Below are positions 36,675 to 47,491 of a DNA stretch of 64,000 bases, one piece after another. The notes beneath the pieces were generated by a model. That model had not been told where the DNA came from. It was given only the letters and a program-made list of their open reading frames with translations, and made no database searches. The position numbers and the translations under genes were made by a program. The DNA lies in assembly GCA_022496185.1 (NCBI GenBank), contig WTXG01000030.1:186001-250000 (forward strand), given 5' to 3'. Origin of the DNA: Multifurca ochricompacta. Lineage: Eukaryota; Basidiomycota; Agaricomycetes; Russulales; Russulaceae. How positions within the stretch are numbered: the stretch's first letter is position 1; each line of letters opens with the position of its first letter.

Positions 36675-39085
36675 ATGGTTTCTCTTATCCTCCTCCTCCC
36701 CATATTGACCATCCTCTCCTTCTTTGCCGTCTTCCCAGAACCTGCCCACGCGCTCTGGCCCCAACCGCGTAATCTCCAGACCGGCCCGTCGACCTTACGT
36801 CTCTCCCCTTCTTTCACCATAACCGTCGGGGTGCCCAACCCACCCGCGGACTTACTCGCCGCCGCACAACGCACGCGCGCCCTACTTTTCAACGATAAAC
36901 TCGGTCGACTCGTCCTTGGCAGAGGGACGGGAGACTTAAAGGCCGTCTCGAGTGCTCGTGTGCTCTCCCATCTCACGCTAAAGTTAGACGGCAACGTGAC
37001 TACTACTACGGCCCGGCCTATCTCCGTCGAAGCCAAGTTGCCGTTCGGTCAGAGAGATGAGGGGTATAGATTGATTGTACCGGAGGATGGAAGCGCCGCC
37101 GTGCTCAGTGCCAATTCGACCCTTGGTTTGTTTAGGGGCTTGACGACTTTTGGCCAGTTGTGGTATACCGTTAGTGGTACGGTGTACACGCTCGGCGCAC
37201 CCGTGGAAATTCAGGATTCACCGGCTTATGTACGTTTCGTTGTTCTTTCGCGCGCAATTCATATTCACAATTCACAAATCAAATTCACATCGTGGGGTTG
37301 TTGTTGTTGTCGTTGGACGTGGATTAGCCGTATCGCGGGTTCATGCTGGACACGGCGCGAAATTAGTACGTGAATGAAATAATCTCTTCCACCACGTCTC
37401 TTTAGTCGTCTTTCTATTTGGTTGCGATTTCAAAACGTGGTGGAGAACTTTCAAAACGCTCGGGCTGACGTTGATCATCTTAATCAGTTTCCCGGTGTCT
37501 GACATTGAACGCACACTCGACGCTATGTCTTGGGTCCACGTGGGTATCTAAAACGCTGCCCCGGCGACGAGGCCTGACAGTATTCTGCCCCTCTCTGAAC
37601 TGCGTAGATTAATACTCTTCATTGGCACATCGTCGATAGCCAGAGCTTCCCACTTGTCGTTCCTGGCTTCACGGACATCGCGCAAAAGGGAGCGTACAGT
37701 GCCGATGCAGTGTATACTCCCCAGGATGTCGCGAACATTGTGTCTTATGCCGGCGCGGTGCGTTCCTTCTCTCTCTCTCTCTTTCCTCTTTCCGTCCTGT
37801 GAAGAGCTTAACGAACAACCATGCGCGAATCGTAAATAGCGCGGAATAGACGTCCTCATCGTGAGTGAGCTTTTTTTCTTTTTAGGAAATGAAGTGTAAC
37901 ATCGTTACGGATTTACAGGAGATCGACACGCCGGGGCACACCTCGGTTATCTCCAAGGCTCACCCGGAGCATATCGCATGCGCAGAAGCGAAGCCTTGGT
38001 CAACGTATGCTAACGAGCCGCCCGCCGGTCAACTGCGCCTCGCCTCGTCAGCGACGACCAATTTCACCGTGGGCCTATTGAGCGCGGTGGCGAAGTTGTT
38101 CCCTTCGCCGTTATTTAGCACCGGTGGCGACGAGATCAACGCGCGATGCTATCACGACGACGCCCAGACGCAGAACGATCTCGCTGGCCGTTCAGTTGAG
38201 CAAGCCCTCGACGTGTTCACGCAGGCGACGCATGGCGCGCTCAAGAAACTCGGTAAGACGCCCGTCGTGTGGGAGGGTATGTACTTCCGTTTTTTTTTTA
38301 AACCGGGGGGTCGCTTAAGGTGCACTGCGTTTACAGAGATGATACTCAACTTCAATTTGACGCTCTCGAATGATACGATCGCTCTGTACGCACCCCAGCA
38401 CGTCTATTCTTTCTGTATTCACCCTCATAAATGTTGGTTGCGTTTCCCCCCCCTAGGGTGTGGATCTCGTCTAGTGACGCCGCTGCCGTCGCAAGCAAGG
38501 GCTTCCGCGTCATTCACGCGGGGTCTAACTCATTTTATCTGGTGCGGTTATCGGGTCATTGAACCTTTTTGTTTATTTGGCTATCTCCGTTTTTACTAAC
38601 AAGGCTATAACTAGGATTGTGGAGCCGGTGGCTGGGTGGGGGACTTCCCTGCAGGCAATAGCTGGTGCGAGCCCTACAAGACATGGCAAAACGTGGGTCT
38701 CCTCTCCCCTTTACTTTTAACGAATATAACTGTTTATTGACGTAACGACGATGATGATGACGTCGTCTCGCCAACGCATACCGGTTAGGCCTACACCTTC
38801 GATCCCCTCGCGAACCTAACTACCGCTCAAGCACCGCTTGTGCTCGGCGGACAGCAACTTCTCTGGACCGAACAGTCCGGTCCTCAGAATCTTGACTCGA
38901 TCGCATGGCCGCGCGCCGCCGCGTCCGCCGAGGTGTTCTGGTCGGGGTCAGGTGGCAACGTTAGCGCGGCGTTGCCGCGACTCCACGAACTCGGTTATCG
39001 GTTGAGGCAGCGTGGCGTACATGCCATCTCGTTGCAACCCGAGTGGTGCGCGCTGCGCCCTTTTGCGTGCGATCTGACGGCTTGA
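36675..39085 (+). CDS. Secreted GH20 beta-N-acetylhexosaminidase
   Basis: This enzyme releases terminal N-acetylglucosamine from chitin oligomers and glycans, in cell-wall recycling or chitin feeding. The protein begins with a signal peptide (MVSLILLLPILTILSFFAVF) and then ALWPQPRNLQTG, the usual start of the mature fungal enzyme. Introns are short GT-AG ones. Landmarks in order: PVEIQDSPAY joined to PYRGFMLDTARN, YFPVSDIERTLDAMSWVH, NTLHWHIVDSQSFPL, the EIDTPGHTSVI loop, the catalytic Asp-Glu pair in FSTGGDEINARCY, VVWEGEMILNF, GGWVGDFPAGNSWCEPYKTW, LGGQQLLWTEQSGPQNLDS and WPRAAASAEVFWSG. All exon junctions keep frame and no key residue is missing. Length is about 560 residues. It ends GVHAISLQPEWC plus a short tail. 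Several N-x-S/T sites fit an extracellular glycoprotein. Confidence 0.93.
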
Positions 39086-40034
39086 GAAGAAGAAGAAGAA
39101 GAAAAGAAGGAAGATCGGGGATGAGCGTGTCATGAACGAGACCTCGAATCTTTGGGGAATGCAGGTCGTTCTCCTCTCCATCTGGTTGTATTGTTGAGTG
39201 GACGACTTGTTATGAATGATGGGGCCTATGGGGATGAAGGGGAAAGCGGCTGGACTTAAACTTTCACTGTGCTGCCGAGTATTTCTTTTGTTTAACCATG
39301 CTGATTACGATGATGATAAAACGTGACTGTTGTCGACCCTTGCTGTTGTAAGGCTACACTGGTAAAGTCGCCGAGACGTGCAAGTTTACCTGAGGTTTCT
39401 TTCGCAGTCCCTCAAGCATTGGTCATCCTTAATAGTTCACTCTCACACCTCGTCGAGATGTAACCAGCTTCATCAATCATGCTCGCGCTTCAACTGAGAG
39501 ATACTACCTCGTCCCAGTCTTGATATCAGCTGATTCATTCATACGGTCCACCTCAGCGTCACTTGCTACTGGCTACCCATCTCCAACAGCTCTTCAACTT
39601 TCGACAATAACTAAAAACCAATACAGAAATATATCGAACAACCATCGGTCCGGATGGACTCGGGCCAGCGCTAGAGCCAACCTGCTCGTCTGGTTTTTAG
39701 TCTTGCCATTGAAAAAGCTGTGAATGGAGACAACGGGATACTGGATGGGGCGAATATAAGTGGATGTGTGATTAATTAATTTGTCTGCCATTCTGATGGT
39801 CCATGTTGTATCAAACCCCGCAGCAGGATGAAACGGACAGAGAATATATCCAAAAAAATATAAAGATCGGGATCGGGCATCCAATATCTCTGTCTGATGT
39901 TTCGCTTATTTTTCGAGGCCACCATATGGGCGTAATATTCAGGGCTCCACTTTGAATCATATCCACCTTAAAAAAAACAGGCTGACAGCAAAAAAGGATG
40001 GACCCTCCAAGGATGCTCACTTCTCATCATATTC
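39086..40034. other. Intergenic region before the first palindromic unit
   Basis: About 950 bases. It contains the 3' flank of the hexosaminidase gene (a gaagaa tract at 39087-39105) and no recognisable exon. Confidence 0.5.
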
Positions 40035-40294
40035 ACCTGGCTCCTTGGCGCATTGCTTTACTCACATGCAAAGCGCAACACGCACAACATGTTCAATAAT
40101 CCATCTACAACATACCCTAAGCGACCTCAAAAGTGAATGTTGTAAGAAACTTGCTGTCTTCAAATTCCCGAGAAATCAAATATGATCAACAAGAAACTCA
40201 AGAAATACCTCCGTCCTGGTGTTCAACCTTTTTGAGACTTCAGACCCTGGTAAAGAGAATGACCCTCTCAGTAACACTGCCGGCAAGTCACAAA

Positions 40295-40926
40295 TCATAC
40301 ATGGGGGAAGGGGGAAACCCACGGAAATTGGATGAGCTTGATGGTAATAGGTCCGTAATCGGTCCCGAATACCGTCGCCGCCAAGTCGACATAAATCCAA
40401 CCACTCAAATAATAGAACCTGGCATCTCCATGCACAACCGAGACGCCGAAAGTCACTTTCACTCCGTCTTGGAGATTTCCTTTGACCTGACCCAACTGAA
40501 ATGACCCAATGATCGGGATCTTGACAGAGAATGTCCCATCGATTTCGAACGTGCTCTTGTTGGCATAGCCTTTCAGCTGAAATCAAAGCCAATCAGCGGT
40601 CGTGTCACAATTCGGAAGGGTAAAAATATGACTAACAGTCCGGGTAACTCCCCGGAGTGGAGCCCTCGATGTCAAAGTCATTCTGGTTACTATCGCCGTC
40701 GGCGTAAACAGGAGGACCAGCTATGGCGTAGACGTGGATGGTTTCGCCGGTTACCTCGTGTTCGTACGAGTTGTGATGGCCCACGAGCCATTGCTTGAGG
40801 CCTATAAATCGTCGTGCTCATCAGAATGAGTAAATCAGACTTACAGGGATCAATTCTGCATGCACCAATGTTGGAGGATTGGTCAACAACAGTAGGAGTG
40901 TGGGTGTGAGCGTGAGTGTAAGTCAT
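40295..40926 (-). pseudogene. Palindrome gene copy 1 (unit 1, left arm), probably frame-disrupted
   Basis: This is one of four copies of a small basidiomycete-type protein of about 165 residues. Exon 1 starts MTYTHAHTHTPTVVDQSSNIG, exon 2 reads LKQWLVGHHNSYEHEVTGET plus IHVYAIAGPPVYADGDSNQ, and exon 3 starts LKGYANKSTFEIDGTFSVKI and goes on to SFQLGQVKGNLQDGVKVTFG. Compared with copy 2, about one extra base lies near 40660 at the end of exon 2, replacing EVPLWGV by EGSTPGS and upsetting the phase into exon 3. The stop used by the unit 2 copies is a Trp codon here, giving a longer tail (WVSPFPHV). No signal peptide is present. The strand pattern suggests a small beta-sandwich protein; the function is unknown to me. 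Confidence 0.6.
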
Positions 40927-42293
40927 GTTGAATTGAAATAATACTCTGGAATTGTAAGGGTGTGGAGTGGGATGGAGGACAGTTGTTAGATCACCTACTG
41001 CTGTATTTATACATTTCAGAATAGAGTGCGGGTCTGCTGCCATGTCTGAAATAGCAAGGAGTCGGATTCGTTTACGTGGTTAGATGGTCTCAAGATTGTG
41101 AAACTAGAACTTGTTGCACATACCTTGCCTCTGGTGAGAGTATCCTAGCCGTTGAAGGATAATGTTTCCGCCGACACTGGTCAACTAGGCCATGAGATCA
41201 AGGCTTTGTTGTAGAGTGGGCGATATGTCTGCAGTTTGAAATCCAGAAATTCCGGGTCATGAGAGGTCTCCGAGCGACATATAAGAAAGTTACCCCTGTG
41301 ACAATGAAGGGCCAGTTACTTCGATGACAATAAATAACTGAGAGTTTGCAGAAGTGATGCTTTCGGCTGGGGAGAGAACTAGATTTTAAATCAGCAGAGT
41401 GACTGAGGATTGCCTCTGCCCTCTAAATTTGGGAGCAATTCTTGGAGTTTGTTAAGATTTGAAGGGTGCTCGCAAGGTGAGTAAGGACTGCACAACCAGG
41501 AACGAAGGACTGAATGTATGTATGGTCAGTATAAATTGACATGACACCACCTATACCTGATTACATAACACAGACTCAGTGTAAGAGTGGCGGTGGTGGT
41601 TCTTGTTCCTGTTCTTACTTGCGTTCCGCCCACATCCCGCCCCCAATCGCTGCCTGTCTCAAACCTGTGCTTCACTCCTGGTTCTTGGTAGTCCTTGCTG
41701 ATATTGTGAGCGCCCCCCAAATCCAAAGAAACTCTCAGAACTGCTCCCAAATTTAGAGGGCAGAGGCAATCCTCAGTCACTCTGCTGATTTAAAATCTAG
41801 TTCTCTCCCCAGCCGAAAGCATCACTTCTGCAAACTCTCAGTTATTTATTGTCATCGAAGTAACTGGCCCTTCATTGCCACAGGGGTAACTTTCTTATAT
41901 GTCGCTCGGAGACCTCTCATGACCCGGAATTTCTGGATTTCAAACTGTGGACATATCGCCCACTCTACAACAAAGCCTACCTGATCAGCCATCATCTATT
42001 ACTTTTGATCCAAGGCCACTTGATCTCATGATCTAGTTGACCGGCACCGGAAACATTATCCTTCAACAGCTAGGATACTCTCACCCGAGGCAAGTTATGC
42101 GCAACTAGTTTTAGTTCCGGAACAATTCCGAAAACCACACAGCCACGTAAACGAATCCGACTCCTTGCTGTTTCGAGCCTAACAGCAGACATACTCTATT
42201 TTGAAATGTATAAATACAACGGTAGGTGATCCGATAATTGTTCTCCATCCCAGCCCACACCCTTACAATTCCAGAGTATTATTCCAATTCAAC

Positions 42294-42908
42294 ATGACTT
42301 ATACTCACACTCCTACTATTGTTGACCAATCCTCCAACATTGGTGCGTGCCGAATCGATCTCTGTAATTCTGATTCATTCTGACGACCCCGGCGATTTAT
42401 AGGCCTCAAGCAATGGCTCATAGGCCATCACAACTCGTACAAGCACGAGGTGACCGGCGAAATCATCCACGTCTACGCCATAGCCGGTCGTCCTGTTTAC
42501 GCCGACGGCGATAGTAACCAGAGTGACTTTGACATCGAGGTCCCACTTTGGGGAGTTATCTGGATTGTTAGTCAAATTCTTTCCCTTCCGAATTGTGACA
42601 CGACCGCTGATTGGCTTTGATTTCAGCTGAAAGGCTATGCCAACAAGAGCACGTTCGAAATCGATGGGACATTCTCTGTCAAGATCCCGATCATTGGGTC
42701 ATTTCAGTTGGGTCAGGTCAAAGGAAATCTCCAAGACGGAGTGAAAGTGATTTTCGGCGTCTCTGTTGTGCATGGAGATGCCAGGTTCTATTATTTGAGT
42801 GGTTGGATTTATGTCGACTTGGCGGCGACGGTATTCGGGACCGATTACGGACCTATTACCATCAAGCTCATCCAATTTCCGTGGGTTTCCCCCTTCCCCC
42901 ATGTATGA
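42294..42908 (+). CDS. Palindrome gene copy 2 (unit 1, right arm), uncharacterised small protein
   Basis: This is the intact-looking copy in unit 1. Exons 42294-42342, 42403-42566 and 42627-42908 are joined by GT-AG introns in phase to give 164 residues. It begins MTYTHTPTIVDQSSNIG, continues LKQWLIGHHNSYKHEVTGEI and IHVYAIAGRPVYADGDSNQ, then exon 3 LKGYANKSTFEIDGTFSVKI through LSGWIYVDLAATVFG and DYGPITIKLIQFP. A TATA-like tataaata lies about 85 bases upstream of the start. The alternating hydrophobic pattern (DGVKVTFGVSV-like, IYVDLAATVFG) suggests a beta-sandwich. I recall similar unnamed multicopy proteins in Agaricomycetes but cannot name a family. The last ten residues exist because the ancestral stop (TGA in unit 2) is TGG here. 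Confidence 0.65.
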
Positions 42909-43215
42909 TTTGTGACTTGCCGGCAGTGTTACTGAGAGGGTCATTCTCTTTACCAGGGTCTGAAGTCTCAAAAAGGTTGAACACCAGGACGGAGGTATTT
43001 CTTGAGTTTCTTGTTGATCATATTTGATTTCTCGGGAACTTGAAGACAGCAAGTTTCTTACAACATTCGCTTTTGAGGTCGCTTAGTGTATGTTGTAGAT
43101 AAATTATTGAATGGGAGTTATTGTCAGATAACATATTGTGCGTGTTGCAGATGGGCATCAAATGGTAAGCCTTACTCACAGGAAGCAGTGCACCAAGGAG
43201 CCAGGTGCGTGGCCC

Positions 43216-44796
43216 GATGAAAGGTATCGATGTTTTTGATGTGAACACGATTGAAACCGGCCCTGACGATTATTAGTGCAATATGGGCTGCAAAAACACT
43301 CGGAAGCGAACTCCTCGTGTACACCGTATTGCTCGACGAGGGATGCTCCCATTTGATCCGTCTTGGCCCTGACAGACGAGCAGGCGGGTTTCAGCGGATG
43401 GCATCTGCGCTTCAAAAGTCTGCCCTGTGTTCAGTGGTTGTTTTGAGTTTTTATTGACTCTCCTCTCAATAAATAAATGAAAGTTCCCCCTCTGCCTCGA
43501 CTTGAGACCTGTACGTGCACCAGGAACGGCATTTCTCAATCTCCAGCAAGTGTTTTGGGCATCCTTATGTGCCAAGAGAAGAGCTTTCTGGACCCAGGAT
43601 TTTCGATATCCAAATTTCCACAAACGCTGACACCATTCCACGGGTTAGCATTTGTCGTCCGGCATCCACCACTTTCTTCTCATCCAGAAATCACAACTCT
43701 GGCTTAATCAAGGTGATGTCTTATCGGGATGAAATGCGCCATCGATCTGATTTCGCTCTCGCAGGGGTGCCTCTGTGTTCCCAGTTTCATGAAGCAAGGG
43801 TACTGTGACTGATGGTAAATCCTCGCATTGCTTTCTTCTGACGGGCGGCTGTCAGCCATGAAGACCTAATTCAAAGTTGAGATGGCAAAGCTTTCTGTCC
43901 TCGGTCCTCAGTCAGGATATCGGGAGCTTGATTGAATACTCTGACGTCATCCCCGTCCCCAGGCCCGTAATAGGCAGCTTGCGTCTTCCTGCTGAGGCGC
44001 CAATGTTTGTTCCGTTGATCCCGTGTCAGCGTCAAGGCTCGGACTGCTTTACATACGGTCGAAGGAGTGTAGAGTCAAACGATGTTCCCGAGATCAACCT
44101 GGTCCATGACAGCAAACATGTGCCTGGGTAGAAAATACGATGTTTCGGATGCAAATGGTACTTACGATGCCAGTGAAGCAACATCAACTAGAGCAGAGCA
44201 GACGCCCTTGAACGAGCGATAATCCTTATAACATTGCCTGCGCGGTATTCAAGGATAGCCAAACAGAAATTTAAGCCCTGGTGCACCGGGGCAGTTTTGC
44301 AAGAGATTTTACCTGCATTTAAAGATGATCCAAATAGTGGAAAACGTGTCTTCTGAGAAGTTTTGCAATCACCGGCGTTTAAAAGGCAAAAAGTTATCAA
44401 CGCTGCCATTGGCACGGAAGGTAAGCCTGGCATCACCAAAGATGACGAACGATCCCCTGCCCTGTGCCTCCTCCATTTCAACGCCGTTTTGAGAGACACA
44501 AACAAAGAAGAGAATTAGGTTGCCGTTCGCTGACGCAAGAAAAGGGCACAAGCCACCCCCTGTGGTGTCCCAAAGAGCACAAGTGTACATGGAGTGCCCT
44601 AATGAGTGCAACACGGTGTTTGGATTAAACCACCTAGCCCGAGGTCAAAACTGAGAGATGAGAGACCAGTTTTTTGATTGATTTTTAATCAATCAGGGTA
44701 CCGATTACCGGATATGGTTTCGTGTCGTTTCGTTCTGGCTTGGTCTCGACGCTTAGCCTCGACGCTTGGCCTCAACATCTCTCTTGCCTACTCACC
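43216..44796. other. 1.6 kb region without recognisable genes
   Basis: The first about 50 bases (to about 43265) still match the outer flank of palindromic unit 2 (53083-53215 in reverse). The rest has open frames of 80-122 codons (43273-43641 and 44188-44614 on minus, 43515-43808 on plus) with no family features. Its end includes the promoter of bleomycin hydrolase, a CTTGGTCTCGACGC-like direct repeat at about 44738-44775. Confidence 0.45.
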
Positions 44797-46724
44797 ATGG
44801 GTTCTGCACCTTCCAAACCAGTTCAATATGTCAATGTAGAGACAGTGAACGCCGAGGAAAAGCGGGGAACGCCTTTCACATCCCCTTCCCGTACTCCTAT
44901 TTCGGCTGACGGATCTCTCTCTTTGAACAACATATCCAACTGGGAGGCGGCAGCCGAAGCTTCCGCGAAGACGCAACTTGCGCGTGCAATCCTCTCCCAC
45001 TCGAACTTCAAAGATGCCCTTGTTCGCCGCGATGCACTTGTCACGAACGTGCATGTTTTCAACACTGAGCTCGACTTGAAGACTGGCCCGATAACCAACC
45101 AGAAGAGTAGTGGCCGTTGCTGGCTCTTCGCAACAACAAACGTGCTCCGGTATGAGATCATGAAGAAGCTCAACCTGAAAGAGTTCCAGCTGTCTCAGGT
45201 ATGTACTGCCCTACATCCGTGGCCTCCATAGTAATACTAAGAATGCATCTACATCCAGTCCTACCTATTTTTCTGGGACAAGCTTAACAAGGCTAACTAT
45301 TACCTCGAACTGTCAATTCAGGAGGCCGGCCGGCCGCTCGACGATCGTCTCATTGATCACCTTGCAAGTGACATTATAAGCGATGGTGGTCAGTGGGATA
45401 TGGTCGTCAACTTGCTCGAGGTAACGGTACCAACTTGTATTACAATGACTGCATTTATGAAGGCTCTTTGGTAGAACTATGGCGTCATTCCTCTATCTGT
45501 TTTCCCCGAATCCACTCACTCGTCCCTATCTGGGCCTTTGAACCGTCTCCTCAAGACCAAGCTCCGCGAGCATGCTCTCGTCTTACGCGAGCTCTCTTCC
45601 TCTCTCCGTGGCGCAGGTAAAGCCTCTGATGATGATATTGTCGCTGCGCTTCGATCCAAGAAAGAAGAGCTCCTTGGTGAAGTTTATAGAGTGATGAGTG
45701 CGACGCTTGGCGTACCTCCTCAGCCGAATGACAAGTTTGTGTGGGATTACTATGACAAAGATGGAAAGGCTGGGCGATGGGAGGGTACGGCGAAGCAGTT
45801 TTATGCGGTATGTCACAAATGGGGTCAGATTATGGCGTGGTTACATTGATTCTCCATCTATAGGCATTCTCAAACAAGCAATACCCCGTCTCCGATTCCT
45901 TCTCTCTAATTAATGACCCTCGCAACTCCTACTCGAAGCTTTATACAGTTGACAAACTTGGCAATGTCTGGGGTGGAAGACCTGTCTTGTGTTCGTTAGA
46001 ATGTTCCCTATCATCAATTCCCATCCAGGGCTGACAAATAACCAGACGTCAATACGGAAATAGAGAACTTGAAGAACGCCGTTATAAAGGAAAGTCTGTT
46101 GCGTTTGCTATTGATGCTGGAAGTGTAACCATTTGTATCAGATGCTCAAAGCCGGCCAGCCAGTTTTCTTCGGCTGCGACGTTGGTCAGTTCTCGGAAAG
46201 TAGTTCTGGCATCATGGATACCAAGTTGTTTGAGTACGAGGTAAGCCTCCGCCTTTTTTCTATCGCCTTACATATAGCGATCCTAACTCGCTTTCTAGAA
46301 TGCTTTTGACATTTCACTTTCGCTTTCAAAAGCAGACCGCCTACGAACCAACGAGTCTGCGATGACTCACGCGATGGTTATCTCTGGCGTGCATCTCGAC
46401 CCTCAGAACGGAAAGCCGCTGCGTTATAAAGTGGAGAATTCATGGGGAGAGAGCAGCGGAGAGAAGGGCTTCTTTGTGATGACGGATCGCTGGTTCGACG
46501 AGTGAGTTTACTCTTGACTTATTGTACTCTATCCAACGCCAATTCGTGCCCCTTCAGATTTGTATACCAGGTGGTGGTACCAAAGACCTTGGCACCTAAA
46601 GAGCTTGTAAAGGTGTTCGAGAGCAGCGAGAAGATTGTGCTACCTCCCTGGGACCCTATGGTGAGCCTCGAGCTTATTTTTCAACGCGCTTAAAAGCAAA
46701 TCCCTGTAGGGCTCGCTCGCCTAA
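44797..46724 (+). CDS. LAP3: Bleomycin hydrolase (C1-family aminopeptidase, Lap3 type)
   Basis: A cytosolic, hexameric cysteine aminopeptidase that also detoxifies homocysteine thiolactone and bleomycin. Nine exons (44797-45198, 45259-45420, 45475-45807, 45864-45990, 46046-46089, 46142-46240, 46299-46501, 46558-46660, 46710-46724) give about 495 residues. Catalytic residues are all visible: Cys in QKSSGRCWLFATTNVLRYEI, His in ESAMTHAMVISGV and Asn in KVENSWGESSGEKGFFVM. Other landmarks are LSQSYLFFWDKLNKANYYLE, DGGQWDMVVNLLE, DKFVWDYYDKDGK and LKAGQPVFFGCDVGQFS. The protein ends in a short exon, GSLA, consistent with C-terminal processing in this family. The start ATG sits in a good context (caccATGG). 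One oddity: the intron after NAVIK begins GAAAGT rather than GTAAGT (46090). Confidence 0.93.
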
Positions 46725-47491
46725 TGGAGTGTGCGTGGATCTCATACAGGAGCCGACGCTTTGAGTTGCTGACATTTTGTGTCGTAGTAGTACAGAATTG
46801 ATTAACCGTGGCGTGAATCTACACGTCTGAGCTTGATTCACTGTCTGGAAAGGTCATACCGAATTGGTTTAATTGGTAGTGACTAAATGGATTTTTTTTT
46901 GGCCCATCATATGGCAATATAACAATTAGAAAAGAGCACAATTTGAGTGAAACCCTAGAGAGTTTTTTTCTCGTGGCCACGCCCATCAAAATTATAATAA
47001 TGCAGCTATAAAAAGGGTTTTAGATAGCGGATAAGCTATTACTGAGCATTAGCTAACTATGGTAAAGATAAGAGATATTAACAGTTATTGGTCAAAACTA
47101 AAGTGAACACATACAAAGTAGTCCTTATATACTACTATTACTTAAAGAGCATGACAATAAAGAGAGAAACATTGTTAATTAATTGTGACAAGATACAAAG
47201 GAGCATACAATGAAGAATTATCTCTGAATCAGTTAACTGACACAATTAGATTATCTTATCACAATCGATAGATCGAGTCCACCCGGGTGTCAGGCTATCC
47301 GGTCCTAAACTATCCGGTCGCTAACACTCGTCGTCATGAGACAATCTTCAGTTACCCCTCTAGGTTAGGCTGCACGCGGCAGTGAGTAAACATGCTGCTC
47401 TCTATGCGGCGTAACAACTGCTCAGTGTCCAGTCTATATATGCCCAAATTACAAAGCAGTCAGATATTGTAAGGGATGACCCAGACCAGCT
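46725..47491. other. Intergenic region with an AT-rich block
   Basis: It lies between the convergent bleomycin hydrolase and P450 genes. About 46880-47280 is unusually AT-rich and holds a TATA-like ctataaaaaggg (47009) and an aataaa (47154), a layout resembling a solo LTR, but I could not define terminal repeats or a target duplication. Confidence 0.4.

Larger units (their letters stand above)
40035..43215. repeat. Palindromic unit 1: inverted arms of about 1.5 kb around an about 160-bp spacer
   Basis: The left arm (about 40035-41512) is repeated in reverse at the right arm (about 43215-41672). Around the coding part, a position and its partner sum to 83203; for example an open frame at 40176-40592 minus corresponds to 42611-43027 plus, with one residue difference. 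Identity is very high in the outer coding exon and in the inner about 250 bases, but clearly lower in the middle (from the ATG region to about 41150), where there are many substitutions and indels. Each arm carries one copy of the same small gene, pointing outward. The spacer resembles the spacer of unit 2. Confidence 0.9.

Noticed and set aside
40176..40592. Identical 138-codon frames at 40176-40592 (minus) and 42611-43027 (plus)
   Set aside because: They are shadow frames over intron 2 and exon 3 of the palindrome genes; the spliced gene in the other frame has the conserved pattern.
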